From Variovorax saccharolyticus (lineage in GTDB: Bacteria; Pseudomonadota; Gammaproteobacteria; Burkholderiales; Burkholderiaceae_C): a stretch of 64,000 nucleotides of DNA. The notes below the pieces were generated by a model. The model ran no database searches, was not told the origin of the DNA, and worked only from the letters and a program-made list of their open reading frames with translations. The stretch is taken from the NCBI RefSeq assembly GCF_030316765.1, contig NZ_JASZYT010000001.1, positions 124,001 to 188,000 of the forward strand. The letters run 5' to 3'. Below, piece after piece: positions 36,347-49,463 of the stretch (positions are counted from its first letter, which is position 1; each line of letters opens with the position of its first letter). Both the position numbers and the translations under genes were made by a program.

Positions 36347-37531
36347 TCAGACGCGTTCGTACAGGGTGACCACGCAGGCGCCGCCGAGCCCGAGGTTGTG
36401 CTGCAGCGCCAGCCGCGCGCCCTCGACCTGGCGCTGCTCGGCCGTACCGCGCAACTGGTGGGTGAGTTCGTAGCACTGGGCCAGGCCGGTGGCGCCCAGC
36501 GGATGGCCCTTGCTCAGCAGTCCGCCCGAGGGGTTGGTGACGACCTTCCCGCCATAGCTGTTGTCGCCGTCGCAGATGAACTGCTCGGCGCCGCCCGGCG
36601 CGCACAGGCCGAGCGCCTCGTAGCTGATCAGCTCGTTCTGCGCGAAGCAGTCGTGCAGCTCGACCACGTCGAGATCCTGCGGACCGATGCCCGCTGCCTC
36701 GTAGACCTGCTGCGCGGCCGCCTGCGCCATGCCGAAGCCGACCACCTCGCGCATGTCGCGGGCCTCGAAGGTGGCCGGGCGGTCGGTGGTCATCGCCTGC
36801 GCCCGGATGCGCACGCCGCGATGCAGGCCGTGCCGCCCGGCGAAGGCCTCCGAGCAGACGATGGCCGCCGCGGCGCCGCAGGTCGGCGGGCAGGCCATGA
36901 GGCGGGTCATCACGCCGGGCCACATCACGGGCGTGTTCATGACGTCTTCTTCGCTGACCACGTTGCGGAACAAGGCCAGCGGGTTGTTCGCCGCATGGCG
37001 GCTGGCCTTGGCGCGGACCTTGGCGAAGGTCGACAGCAGGGTGCCGTACTGCTGCATGTGCGCGAGGCCGGCACCGCCGAAGTAGCGCAGGGCCAGCGGA
37101 ATCTCCTCGTGCCCGACCAGCTCGGCGGTGGCGCGGTCGAAGTGCTCGAAGGGGCTGGGCCGGTCGGCGAAGACGGCCCCGAGGGCGCCGGGGCTCATCT
37201 GCTCGAATCCGAGCGCGAGCACGCAGTCGGCGGCGCCGCTGGCCACCGCCTGGCGGGCTAGGAACAGCGCGGTCGAGCCGGTGGAGCAGTTGTTGTTGAC
37301 GTTGACGATCGGGATGCCGCTCATGCCGACTTCGTAGAGCGCGCGCTGGCCCGCGGTGGAGTCGCCGTAGACATAGCCGACATAGGCTTGCTGCACGGCT
37401 TCGTAGCCGATGCCGGCGTCGGCCAGCGCCGCGCGCGCGGCTGTCGCGGCCATCTGGGGATAGGGCTCGCCGGCCCCGGGCTTGGTGAAGGGGATCATGC
37501 CGACCCCGGCGACAAAGACGTCATGGCTCAT
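36347..37531 (-). CDS. Thiolase family protein (SCP2-thiolase/lipid-transfer type)
   Basis: A 394-residue thiolase-fold protein for the cleavage step. The nucleophile region is N-V-N-N-N-C-S-T-G-S-T, with the catalytic Cys near residue 82; the C-terminal part has E-L-H-D-C-F-A and N-P-S-G-G-L-L-S-K-G-H-P-L-G-A-T-G, as in SCP2 thiolases and lipid-transfer proteins acting on branched or cyclic acyl-CoAs. No DUF35 partner is adjacent, which some members need. Confidence 0.9.
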   Translation of the reverse strand: MSHDVFVAGVGMIPFTKPGAGEPYPQMAATAARAALADAGIGYEAVQQAYVGYVYGDSTAGQRALYEVGMSGIPIVNVNNNCSTGSTALFLARQAVASGAADCVLALGFEQMSPGALGAVFADRPSPFEHFDRATAELVGHEEIPLALRYFGGAGLAHMQQYGTLLSTFAKVRAKASRHAANNPLALFRNVVSEEDVMNTPVMWPGVMTRLMACPPTCGAAAAIVCSEAFAGRHGLHRGVRIRAQAMTTDRPATFEARDMREVVGFGMAQAAAQQVYEAAGIGPQDLDVVELHDCFAQNELISYEALGLCAPGGAEQFICDGDNSYGGKVVTNPSGGLLSKGHPLGATGLAQCYELTHQLRGTAEQRQVEGARLALQHNLGLGGACVVTLYERV

Positions 37532-37550
37532 GGTGCTTCTCCTTGGTTGT

Positions 37551-39110
<1,560 letters not shown>

Positions 39111-39214
39111 GCTGTCTGTCTCCTTGCGACCGCGGGAATCCGAGGCCTTGTTCGTCGTCGGGCTCATGGTAGAAACCGGCGGCCGCCCGGGCCATTGCGC
39201 TTCGTCTCGAACCG

Positions 39215-40249
39215 ATGGCAAAACACCTCAACCCTCCAGCTTCGATGCGTCCACCGGTCACGATCTCGATCGCCTTCGTCAAGGGCATGCTGGGCGGGGT
39301 GAGTGCGCGCGGGCACGACTGCGAGCCGCTGCTGGCCGAGGCCGGCATTCCGCCCGCGCTGCTGCAGCAGCCCGCTGCCCGCGTGACCGCCGACCAGTAC
39401 GTGGCGCTGTTCGGGCTCCTGATCGAACGCTTCGACGACGAGTGCCTCGGCTTCCTGTCGCGGCCGATCCGGCGCGGCAGCCTGGCGCTCATGACCCGCT
39501 GCGCGATCGACGCGCCGAGCCTGGAGGCCGCGGCCCGCCGCGTCGCCCGTGTCTTCCGCCTGCTGCAGGACGACGTGCTGCTGGAGCCGGTGCGCGACGG
39601 CGCGCTTGCCGGCATCGCGCTGCGCCTCACCGGCGCTGCGGCCAACGGGCCGGTCTTCCTGCATGAACTGCTGCTGCGTGTGGTCTGGCGCCTGCTGGCC
39701 TGGCTCGCGGGCGGCGCGCTGCCGGCCGCCCGATTCGATTTCGCCTTCGACTGCCCGGCCTACGCCGACAGCTACGGCAAGGTGTTTCCGGCGCCGCTGC
39801 GCTTCGGCTGCGCGCAGTCGGCGTTCTGGTTCGATGCCGCGCGGCTGCGCGAGCCGGTGCGCCGCGACGAGGCCGCGCTGCGTGCCTTCCTGGCCAGTGC
39901 CCAGGCCCAGATCATCGTGCCGAGGCGCGGCAACGAGCTCTGCGGTGCGCGCGTGCGCAGCCATTTGCAGCACACCCAGCCTGCGTGGCCCGACCTGGCC
40001 GCGACCGCCGAAGCGCTGCACATGTCGACCTCGACGCTGCAGCGGCACCTGGCCGCGGAAGGAACATCGTTCCAGTCGCTCAAGGACGAGCTTCGGCGCG
40101 ACACGGCGATCGTGCGCCTGATCGGCGGCAGCGTGCCGCTGGCGACACTGGCCTTCGAACTCGGATTCGCCGACAGCGCGGCCTTCCAGCGCGCCTTCAA
40201 GGTCTGGACCGGCAGCGCGCCGGGCGCCTATCGCCGCAGCGGACCCTGA
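39215..40249 (+). CDS. AraC family transcriptional regulator
   Basis: A 344-residue regulator. The N-terminal 200 residues match the Arabinose_bd (PF12625-type) domain (R-G-S-L-A-L-M-T-R), followed by an AraC HTH with L-H-M-S-T-S-T-L-Q-R-H-L and F-A-F-x-D-S-A-A-F-Q-R-A-F-K-x-W-T-G. Regulators of this subgroup (ArgR/OruR/MmsR relatives) often control adjacent catabolic operons. It is divergent from the acyl-CoA ligase operon with a 104-base gap, so it is the probable activator of that module. Confidence 0.9.
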   Translation: MAKHLNPPASMRPPVTISIAFVKGMLGGVSARGHDCEPLLAEAGIPPALLQQPAARVTADQYVALFGLLIERFDDECLGFLSRPIRRGSLALMTRCAIDAPSLEAAARRVARVFRLLQDDVLLEPVRDGALAGIALRLTGAAANGPVFLHELLLRVVWRLLAWLAGGALPAARFDFAFDCPAYADSYGKVFPAPLRFGCAQSAFWFDAARLREPVRRDEAALRAFLASAQAQIIVPRRGNELCGARVRSHLQHTQPAWPDLAATAEALHMSTSTLQRHLAAEGTSFQSLKDELRRDTAIVRLIGGSVPLATLAFELGFADSAAFQRAFKVWTGSAPGAYRRSGP

Positions 40250-40717
40250 CTAGCGGTCCATCGGCAGGTACAAGCTCTCCTTGATCTCTTCCATCACGAC
40301 GTAGCTGTTCGATTCGGCCGGCACCGGCAGCTTCTTCAGCAGGTCGCCGAGCAGGTTGCGGTAGTCGCTCATCGCGCGCAGGCGCGCCTTCACGAGGTAG
40401 TCGAAGCCGCCCGACACGAGGTGGCATTCCATCACCTCGGGCACGTGCATCAGTTCCTTGCGCACCTTGTCGAACACATCGGCCGACTTCGAGGACAACG
40501 TGATCTCGACGAACACCAGCAGCGTCTTGCCGATGGCCTGCGGATCGATGCGCGCGTGGTAGCCGGAGATCACGCCCTCGCGCTCCATGCGCCGCACGCG
40601 CTCGGAACAGGGCGAGGTCGACAGGCCGATCTGCTCGGCCAGGTCGGTCATCGAAATGCGTCCCTGGCGCTGCAGGATGTCGAGGATCTTGCGGTCGGTG
40701 CGGTCGAGGTCGGTCAT
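40250..40717 (-). CDS. Lrp/AsnC family transcriptional regulator
   Basis: A 155-residue feast/famine regulator: N-terminal HTH ([27 protein letters not shown]) and a C-terminal RAM domain ([13 protein letters not shown]). It is divergent from dadA across a 129-base AT-rich region. In Pseudomonas and E. coli, Lrp-type proteins respond to alanine or leucine and activate dadA; the same role is likely here. It abuts the AraC gene end to end. Confidence 0.93.
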   Translation of the reverse strand: MTDLDRTDRKILDILQRQGRISMTDLAEQIGLSTSPCSERVRRMEREGVISGYHARIDPQAIGKTLLVFVEITLSSKSADVFDKVRKELMHVPEVMECHLVSGGFDYLVKARLRAMSDYRNLLGDLLKKLPVPAESNSYVVMEEIKESLYLPMDR

Positions 40718-40846
40718 TTCACTCCTTGGGGCCCGCTGGAGGCTTGGCGGCAGCTGAAAACACTGCCAAACGGCATTAATTCAGTGGAGTTTATCGATGA
40801 TCAATTCATAACATTGACTCCTTTCCTGCTTTCTTGGAGTTCCGCG

Positions 40847-42157
40847 ATGAAAGTGATCGTTCTGGGTGGTGGCGTGATCGGCGTGACCACCGCGTACTAC
40901 CTGGCGCGCAGCGGCGCCGAGGTGACCCTGATCGATCGCCAGGGCGGCCCGGCGCAGGAAACCAGCTTCGCCAATGCCGGCCAGGTGTCGCCCGGCTATT
41001 CGACGCCGTGGGCGGCGCCCGGCATCCCGCTCAAGGCCCTGAAGTGGATGTTCCAGAAGCACGCGCCGCTCGCGATCCGGCCGGACGGCTCGCTGTTCCA
41101 GCTGCGCTGGATGGCGCAGATGCTGAAGAACTGCTCGCCCGAGCGCTACGCCCTCAACAAGGAGCGGATGATGCGCGTCGCCGAGTACAGCCGCGACTGC
41201 CTGCGCGCGCTGCGCGCCGACACCGGCATCCAGTACGAGCAGCGCACGCAGGGCACGCTGCAGCTGTTCCGCACGCAGGCGCAGCTCGATGCGGTCCAGC
41301 GCGACCTCGCCGTGCTCGAGGAATGCGGCGTGCCCTACACGCTGCTCGACCGCAGCCGTCTGGCGAGCGTCGAGCCGGCGCTGGCCCGCACCGGCGACCT
41401 GCTGGCCGGCGGCCTGCACCTGCCGAACGACGAGACCGGCGACTGCAACCTGTTCACGCGCGGCCTGGCCGCGATCGCGCGCGGGCTGGGCGTCGACTTC
41501 CGCTTCCAGCAGTCCGTTGAAGGCCTGGTCACCGAAGGCGGCCGCATCACGGGTGTGCGCCTGGGCGGCGCCACCCCCGAGGTGCTCACCGCCGACCGCT
41601 ACGTGCTGGCTTTCGGCAGCTACTCACGCGACTTCATCGCGCCGCTGGGGCTCGACATCCCGGTCTATCCGGTCAAGGGCTATTCGCTGACGGTGCCGCT
41701 GGTCGATCCCTCGCTGGCGCCGCAGTCGACGGTGCTCGACGAGACCTACAAGGTCGCGGTCACGCGCTTCAACGACCGCATCCGGGTCGGCGGCATGGCC
41801 GAACTCGGCGGCTACGACCTGCGCCTGAATCCGCGCCGGCGCGAGACGCTGGAGCGCGTCATCGGCGACCTGTTCCCGTGCGGCGACCTGCCGCGCGCGA
41901 CCTTCTGGACCGGCCTCAGGCCGATGACGCCCGACAGCACGCCGATCGTCGGCCCCACCGCCTACGGCAACCTGTTCCTCAACACCGGCCACGGCACGCT
42001 CGGCTGGACCATGGCCTGCGGCTCGGGCAAGCTGGTGGCCGACCAGGTGATGGGGCGGCGCCCCGACATCCGCACCGATGGCTTGTCGGTCGACCGCTAC
42101 GCCACGCCCGACCGCCTGCGGCCCGGCGCGCCCCGTCCGCTCGGCGCGGCGACTTGA
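40847..42157 (+). CDS. dadA: D-amino acid dehydrogenase, small subunit
   Basis: A 436-residue membrane-associated flavoenzyme that oxidises D-alanine and other D-amino acids to 2-oxo acids, feeding electrons to quinone. The FAD motif is V-L-G-G-G-V-I-G-V at the N-terminus. The DadA hallmarks [26 protein letters not shown] and [10 protein letters not shown] are present. TTGGAG lies seven bases upstream of the ATG. The length and motifs fit E. coli DadA better than those of the paralogue at 4713-5942. No alanine racemase gene follows. Confidence 0.93.
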   Translation: MKVIVLGGGVIGVTTAYYLARSGAEVTLIDRQGGPAQETSFANAGQVSPGYSTPWAAPGIPLKALKWMFQKHAPLAIRPDGSLFQLRWMAQMLKNCSPERYALNKERMMRVAEYSRDCLRALRADTGIQYEQRTQGTLQLFRTQAQLDAVQRDLAVLEECGVPYTLLDRSRLASVEPALARTGDLLAGGLHLPNDETGDCNLFTRGLAAIARGLGVDFRFQQSVEGLVTEGGRITGVRLGGATPEVLTADRYVLAFGSYSRDFIAPLGLDIPVYPVKGYSLTVPLVDPSLAPQSTVLDETYKVAVTRFNDRIRVGGMAELGGYDLRLNPRRRETLERVIGDLFPCGDLPRATFWTGLRPMTPDSTPIVGPTAYGNLFLNTGHGTLGWTMACGSGKLVADQVMGRRPDIRTDGLSVDRYATPDRLRPGAPRPLGAAT

Positions 42158-42246
42158 CCTCCGGGGTCATCGACCGGCGGCGGCTTCGCGGCGACCATGG
42201 ATCCGGCCCGCGCTGTTGCGGGTCGTGACCAACCCGAGGATTCGCC

Positions 42247-42624
42247 ATGAACACCGCCACTCCCGACGCCCTGCGCGTCGCCGAACACTACATCGCCGTC
42301 TGGAACGAAACCGATGCCGGGCGCCGGCTCGCGCTGCTCGAAACCCACTGGACCGACGACGCGCGCTATGTCGATCCGCTGGCGCAGGCCCATGGCCGCA
42401 CGCAGATCAGCGCCCTGGTCGGCGGTGTGCAGCAGCGTTTTCCGGGCTTTCGCTTCGCGCTCAAGGGGCAGCCCGACGCGCACGGCGACCAGCTGCGCTT
42501 TTCGTGGACCCTGGGCCCGAGCGGCGCCGAGGATCTGATCGTGGGCACCGACTTCGCGCAGCTCGAGGCTGGCCGGCTGCGTTCGGTCACCGGCTTCCTG
42601 GACAAGGTGCCGGCCGGGGCTTGA
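42247..42624 (+). CDS. SnoaL/NTF2-like polyketide-cyclase-fold protein
   Basis: A 125-residue NTF2-fold protein with A-E-H-Y-I-A-V-W-N-E-T-D near the N-terminus and H-W-T-D-D-A-R-Y-V-D-P-L, the usual SnoaL-like pattern. This fold includes isomerases, cyclases and ligand-binding proteins. No catalytic set is recognisable. It lies 89 bases behind dadA and 59 bases before a ModE gene, so an operon is possible but unproven. Confidence 0.82.
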   Translation: MNTATPDALRVAEHYIAVWNETDAGRRLALLETHWTDDARYVDPLAQAHGRTQISALVGGVQQRFPGFRFALKGQPDAHGDQLRFSWTLGPSGAEDLIVGTDFAQLEAGRLRSVTGFLDKVPAGA

Positions 42625-42683
42625 CGGCCACGGTCCACGCGCCGGCGCCGGCCTGCGCGCGGGGCCCCGGCACAATGCCGGCC

Positions 42684-43469
42684 ATGGCGAAAGCAAAGGC
42701 ATTGGCATCTCCCCGCTTCGGCGACGCGCTCGGCCACGGCATGAGCGACAAGCGCATCGACATCCTGCGCGGCATCGGCCGCACCGGCAGCATCTCGCAG
42801 GCCGCCCGCGACGCCGGCATCAGCTACAAGGCGGCCTGGCAGGCGGTCGCGACATTGACCAACCTGGCCGGGGTGCAACTGGTGGAACGCGCGGTCGGCG
42901 GCGCCGGCGGCGGCGGCGCCTCGCTGACGCCGCACGGGACGCAACTGCTCGAACTCGCGCAGACCCTGGACGCGGCCCGCCGCGCGGTGCAGCTGCAGGC
43001 CGGGGCCGCCGGCTCGCCAGGCGCCGGAGCCGGCACCGCGGTGGCCCGCCTGTCGATCCGCACCAGCATGCGCAACCAGTTGCCGGCCACGGTGGAGGCG
43101 GTCGAGGCCACCGGGCGAACCGTCCGGGTTCGCATGGCACTGGGCAGCACGCAGCGGATTTCGTCCCGCATCACGCTGGAGAGTGCCGAGCTGCTCGGGC
43201 TGGCCGGCGGCATGGAGGCGATCGCGCTGTGCAAGGCGACCGCGGTGCGGGTCGAGCGGGCCGCGACGGAGGGCCGCGCCAAGGGCAATCAACTGGCCGG
43301 CGTGGTGGCCGGCGTGGCCCGCGGCGAGGACGGCGACGAGATCTCGGTGGCGCTCGAAGGCGGCCTGCAGCTGGTCGGATTCGCCGCCAGCGGCAGCGGA
43401 CTGCGCGTGCGCCAGCGCGTGACCGCGGTGGTCGACGAAGCGGCCGTGGTGGTGGCGCTGCCGGGCTGA
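42684..43469 (+). CDS. ModE-family regulator with TOBE (molybdopterin-binding) domains
   Basis: A 261-residue regulator. The winged helix reads L-R-G-I-G-R-T-G-S-I-S-Q-A-A-R-D-A-G-I-S-Y-K-A-A-W, followed by two TOBE domains that bind molybdate (R-T-S-M-R-N-Q-L-P and a second from about residue 185). It is the canonical ModE type, in contrast to the PBP-type regulator at 25877-26977. No modABC genes are adjacent, so it acts elsewhere or on the molybdoenzyme genes in this region. ATG 42675 is an alternative start. Confidence 0.88.
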   Translation: MAKAKALASPRFGDALGHGMSDKRIDILRGIGRTGSISQAARDAGISYKAAWQAVATLTNLAGVQLVERAVGGAGGGGASLTPHGTQLLELAQTLDAARRAVQLQAGAAGSPGAGAGTAVARLSIRTSMRNQLPATVEAVEATGRTVRVRMALGSTQRISSRITLESAELLGLAGGMEAIALCKATAVRVERAATEGRAKGNQLAGVVAGVARGEDGDEISVALEGGLQLVGFAASGSGLRVRQRVTAVVDEAAVVVALPG

Positions 43470-43476
43470 GCCGCGC

Positions 43477-43803
43477 TCAGCCCGCGCTGCCGAGGCGGGC
43501 GAGTTCCTGCCGGATCGACGCCGCGCTGCCGGGCCTCACCAGCCGCCCGATCTCCTGGCCGTCGCGCATGAAGACCAATGTCGGCCACAGCTTGACCTTG
43601 AACGAACGGCCGAGCGCCCGCCCGCTGCCATCCTCGATCTTCAGATGCCTGAGCGAAGGAGCGTCGGCCAGCGCCTCGGCCAGCAGCGGCTGCGCCGCCT
43701 TGCAGAAGCCGCACCAGTCGGTGCCGAACTCGACCAGCGTGGAACCCGGTAGCGCATCGACCTCCGCGCGGGAAGGCCCGACAGTTTCATAGCTTGAATT
43801 CAT
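43477..43803 (-). CDS. Thioredoxin family protein
   Basis: A 108-residue cytoplasmic thioredoxin-fold protein with the active site W-C-G-F-C-K near residue 30 in place of W-C-G-P-C. The downstream L-W-P-T-L-V-F cis-Pro loop is present. The Phe between the cysteines changes the redox potential from that of TrxA. It begins next to the 102-base repeat and is probably monocistronic. Confidence 0.9.
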   Translation of the reverse strand: MNSSYETVGPSRAEVDALPGSTLVEFGTDWCGFCKAAQPLLAEALADAPSLRHLKIEDGSGRALGRSFKVKLWPTLVFMRDGQEIGRLVRPGSAASIRQELARLGSAG

Positions 43804-43846
43804 CTGTCGATTCTGCTTGAGCCGCGCGGCCGGCGCAGCCAGGCCC

Positions 43847-43948
43847 GTTGGTGAAACACCGCGGAACTGGCTCTGCCAGGCCGCTGGTGTTGTCCCCGGC
43901 AGGGGGTGGGCGCCCGGACACGAAGTGCCGGGCAACCTGGGGGCGAGC
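43847..43948 (-). repeat. 102-base interspersed repeat, copy 2
   Basis: It is the inverse of 9185-9286 with two mismatches in 102 bases. On the minus strand it starts one base after the stop of the substrate-binding-protein gene, the same placement as copy 1 relative to its upstream gene. It contains the CCCGGCAC-TTC-GTGTCCGGG hairpin. Confidence 0.85.
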
Positions 43949-43949
43949 G

Positions 43950-45119
43950 TTAGCTTATCAACCGCCCGTTCGAGCTGATGACGGCGACGTCCACGAACTG
44001 GTTCCCTTCGCGGTTGCCGCGGCCGTAGTTGATCTTCACGCCGCCAAGGTCGTAGGCCTCGATGTGCTCGAGCCCGGCGATCACGCCGGCACGCGTCGGC
44101 GAGGGGCCGGCGCGGCGCAGGCCTTCGACCAGCACGCAGGCATCCAGATAGCCTTCGAGGCTGGGCAGCGAGAACTCCTTGTTGCCGCTGGCCAGCATGT
44201 CGGCCTGGTAGCGCCGCACGATCTCGTACTTGGTCGCGAAGGGCGAGGGCACGACGATCGCGAAGCCCAGGCCATGCGCCAGTTCGCCCATGGCGCCGAG
44301 CGCGCTGGCCGTGATCGACAGGCCGTAGGCGCTGCTCTTGCCGCCGGCTTTGCGCAGCGCGCGCACGAAGGCCGGCGCGGTGCCGGCCAGGCCGATGATG
44401 ACGATCTGCGGTGCGGCCGCGGCGATCTTCGCGGCCGCCGGATCGACTTCCATGCTGGTCGTGCCCGGGGTGCTCGCGATCACCGCCGGCTCGAGCTTGG
44501 CCTTGGTCAAGGCGGCCTTGAAGCCCGCCAGCAGCGACTGGCCGAGCGGATCTTCCGAATAGACGATGCCGATGCGCAACTGGCCCAGCACGGCCGCGGT
44601 GGCGATCAGGCGGTCGAGTTCCTGGTCGTAGTTGGCGCGCACCCAGAAGGCGTTCGGCGCTGCCTTCTTGCGCAGCGAGACGGTGCCGGTGTTCGGCCCG
44701 ACCACGGCCATGCCCGGCACCGCATCGATGATCTCGGCCGTCTGCCGCGTGCCCAGCGGATGCAGCATGGCCAGCACCGAGCTGTCGGCGGCGAAGGCCA
44801 GGGCGTTCGACTTGGCGATGTCGGGCTTGAACTGGTCGTCGGCCATCACCAGCTCGAGCTTGGTGCCGTTGAGGCCGCCGGCCCGGTTCAGCGCGGCGAA
44901 GTAGGCCGACGAACCGGTGAACAGTCCGATGCCGTTGGCTTTCTCGACGCTGCTGTTGTCGAAGGAGGCGCCGATCCGGATCGTCCGGGCCTGGGCGAAG
45001 GCCGGCAGTCCGAAGCCGGCTGCGGCGCCGAGGCCGGCGACGCCGGCCAGTCGGGTGATGACCTGGCGCCGATTGGGTTTCGACGGCAGGGAAAAGCTAT
45101 TGGCCTCGGATTCGCGCAT
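43950..45119 (-). CDS. Branched-chain-amino-acid-type ABC substrate-binding protein (Peripla_BP_6)
   Basis: A 389-residue receptor with a Tat-like signal (S-K-P-N-R-R-Q-V-I-T-R-L) and cleavage near A-F-A-Q-A. The mature part opens R-T-I-R-I-G-A-S-F-D, with L-N-R-A-G-G-L-N-G near residue 80 and later V-Y-S-E-D-P-L-G-Q-S. These belong to the LivJ-like Peripla_BP_6 family, which also binds aromatic acids and other organic ligands. No LivHMGF genes are adjacent. Its position beside the cox-like cluster and its regulator suggests it senses or imports the substrate of that hydroxylase. Confidence 0.87.
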   Translation of the reverse strand: MRESEANSFSLPSKPNRRQVITRLAGVAGLGAAAGFGLPAFAQARTIRIGASFDNSSVEKANGIGLFTGSSAYFAALNRAGGLNGTKLELVMADDQFKPDIAKSNALAFAADSSVLAMLHPLGTRQTAEIIDAVPGMAVVGPNTGTVSLRKKAAPNAFWVRANYDQELDRLIATAAVLGQLRIGIVYSEDPLGQSLLAGFKAALTKAKLEPAVIASTPGTTSMEVDPAAAKIAAAAPQIVIIGLAGTAPAFVRALRKAGGKSSAYGLSITASALGAMGELAHGLGFAIVVPSPFATKYEIVRRYQADMLASGNKEFSLPSLEGYLDACVLVEGLRRAGPSPTRAGVIAGLEHIEAYDLGGVKINYGRGNREGNQFVDVAVISSNGRLIS

Positions 45120-45201
45120 GGTCAACGTCCAATCAAGCCGCCGGGGTCGGCGCGCTGGTTTTAACAGACGCTGACAATAGCAACAATTTGTAAAGAAGTC
45201 A

Positions 45202-46335
45202 CTAGCGCGCTCCCCGAACCAGCTTTCGGTACACGGTTGCCCTGCTGATTCCGAGCGTCCGTGCGGCTTCTGCCACATTTCCGCGGGCATCGTCCACCGC
45301 CTTGCGGATCAGTGCCGACTCCAGATCGCGCAGCCGCGGCGGGCTGGCGGCTGCGGTCGAAGCGGGGCGTGAAGGCCGGGCCAGCCGGGGCCGGGCCTGC
45401 ACCCGCAGCCCGGACCACAGCGGCACTTCGAGCACCGCATCGTCGCGCCGAGCGGCATCGAACAGCATCTGCGGCGGCAGCGCGAAGAGGTCGTTGCAGT
45501 GCAGTGCCGGCCGGTTGGCCAGCGGCTGGTGCAGCATGTGCCGCGCCGCCGCATTGGCGCCCGTGACGTTGCCGTCGGCGTCGATGCACAGCAGGCCTTC
45601 GGCGTCGGTTCCCGCGACGCTGCCCGGCCAGCCGATCTGCAGCAGCAGTTCGCACGGGTGACCCAGCACCAGGGCGTTCTCGATGCTGCGGGCCGACGAG
45701 GCCGCGAGATGGCGCAGCTCCGGCCGCTCGACCACCTGCACGCCGGTCAGGTCGAGCATGCCGATGCAGTCGCCCTGCGGGCCGAACAGCGGCGCGCCGG
45801 CGCAGCTGTAGATGCTGGTGTCGTCAAAGAAGTGTTCGCCGCGATGCAGCCAGACCGATTCGCGCTCGGCCAGCGCGGCGCCGATCGCGGTCGTGCCGAC
45901 CGCGCGTTCCGACAGGTCGACGCCGATGCGCGCGATGTCGCGCGCATGCCGCGCGGCCGGGTCGCTGCCCGAGGGCAGGGCGCCGACATCCACCACGATG
46001 CCGTCGGCGTCGGTCAGGATCGCGAAGTAGCGGGTGTCGGCGATCGCCCGGGACAGCCGCTCGAGCACCGGCCGCGCCGCTGTGACGAGCGCGCGGTTGC
46101 GCTCGGTCGCCCGCCGCATGCCCTGGGCCGACACCGGATCGAAGCTGACGCGCTGCTGCGGCCGGTGTCCCGCCGCCAGGCAGCGCTGCCAGGAGCGCAC
46201 CAGCCAGGGCTCGACGCGTGCGGCCAGCGGATCGGCGGCGCGCTCGCCGTCGATCCACTCGCGGCGCGCCTGCAAGATGGAGAGTGAGCGCTCGGGCAGG
46301 GGCGAGGCGGAGGGATGCGTCATCGTGTGGGACAT
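45202..46335 (-). CDS. AcoR-like transcriptional regulator without AAA+ domain
   Basis: A 377-residue regulator. The N-terminal GAF-type part (residues about 60-220) has I-L-T-D-A-D-G-I-V-V-D and V-G-T-T-A-I-G, then a PAS-like region (L-C-I-D-A-D-G-N-V-T-G), and the end is a Fis-type HTH, A-A-R-T-L-G-I-S-R-A-T-V-Y-R-K-L. The sigma-54-interacting AAA+ domain of true AcoR (with G-A-F-T-G-A) is absent, so it cannot be a classic enhancer-binding activator. It is divergent from the cox-like genes and is their likely regulator. Confidence 0.87.
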   Translation of the reverse strand: MSHTMTHPSASPLPERSLSILQARREWIDGERAADPLAARVEPWLVRSWQRCLAAGHRPQQRVSFDPVSAQGMRRATERNRALVTAARPVLERLSRAIADTRYFAILTDADGIVVDVGALPSGSDPAARHARDIARIGVDLSERAVGTTAIGAALAERESVWLHRGEHFFDDTSIYSCAGAPLFGPQGDCIGMLDLTGVQVVERPELRHLAASSARSIENALVLGHPCELLLQIGWPGSVAGTDAEGLLCIDADGNVTGANAAARHMLHQPLANRPALHCNDLFALPPQMLFDAARRDDAVLEVPLWSGLRVQARPRLARPSRPASTAAASPPRLRDLESALIRKAVDDARGNVAEAARTLGISRATVYRKLVRGAR

Positions 46336-46416
46336 CGGGCCTGAAGCGGCACCTGTTCGGACTTCGCCGGAAGGCGAGCTGTTTCATTTTGAGAATTTCA
46401 AGGGCAACGCGCAAGC

Positions 46417-46435
46417 GCCTAGGGTTTTGCCTAGG
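46417..46435. promoter_or_regulatory. Direct repeat of GCCTAGG in the cox-like divergent promoter region
   Basis: GCCTAGG occurs at 46417-46423 and 46429-46435, starts twelve bases apart, about 70 bases before the 2Fe-2S subunit start. Each unit contains the palindrome CCTAGG, so the pair could be a tandem operator for the adjacent regulator. It is the only obvious symmetric element in the 170-base gap. Confidence 0.4.
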
Positions 46436-46505
46436 ATGGTGCCCCCTACGCACGGCCAAGATTCAATCCGCCGATTCAGCCATCACCTATAACGGAGACA
46501 GCCAC

Positions 46506-47000
46506 ATGCAGGTTCCATTCACGGTCAACGGCCGCGAGGTCACGGTCGACGCACCCCCCAACACATTCCTGGTGCAAGCGATTCGCGAGCATCTTCACCT
46601 GACCGGAACCCATGTCGGCTGCGACACCGCGCAGTGCGGCGCCTGCACCGTCCACGTCAACGGCCGCGCGGTCAAGTCGTGCAACGTGCTGGTCGCGCAG
46701 GTGGCCGGCGCCGAGATCACCACCATCGAAGGCATCGCCCAGCCCGACGGCACCATGCATCCGATGCAGGCCGCGTTCAAGGAGTGCCACGGCCTGCAAT
46801 GCGGCTTCTGCACGCCGGGCATGGTGATGAGCGCCATCGACCTGTGCAGCCACCATCCGAAGTCGAGCGAGACCGAGATCCGCGAACTGCTCGACGGCAA
46901 CCTCTGCCGCTGCACCGGCTACCAGAACATCGTCAAGGCCGTCCAGATGGGTGGCGAGGCGATGTCCGCCGCGCCCGCCAAGACCACGGCCACCGTCTGA
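46506..47000 (+). CDS. Molybdenum hydroxylase 2Fe-2S subunit (CoxS-like)
   Basis: A 164-residue small subunit that carries electrons from the molybdenum site to FAD. Both clusters are visible: the plant-type site C-D-T-A-Q-C-G-A-C near residue 40 with a fourth Cys in K-S-C-N, and the second with C-G-F-C-T-P-G and C-R-C-T-G. It begins MQVPFTVNG, the normal start, and is followed after ten bases by the large subunit. It is the first gene of the cluster. Confidence 0.93.
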   Translation: MQVPFTVNGREVTVDAPPNTFLVQAIREHLHLTGTHVGCDTAQCGACTVHVNGRAVKSCNVLVAQVAGAEITTIEGIAQPDGTMHPMQAAFKECHGLQCGFCTPGMVMSAIDLCSHHPKSSETEIRELLDGNLCRCTGYQNIVKAVQMGGEAMSAAPAKTTATV

Positions 47001-47010
47001 GGAGCACACC

Positions 47011-49443
<2,433 letters not shown>

Positions 49444-49463
49444 ACACCGAAGGAAAAAACACC

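Noticed and set aside
46336..46505. Sigma-54 promoter between the AcoR-like gene and the cox-like cluster
   Set aside because: No convincing GG-N10-GC pair with the right flanks was found, and the regulator lacks the AAA+ domain needed to activate sigma-54.
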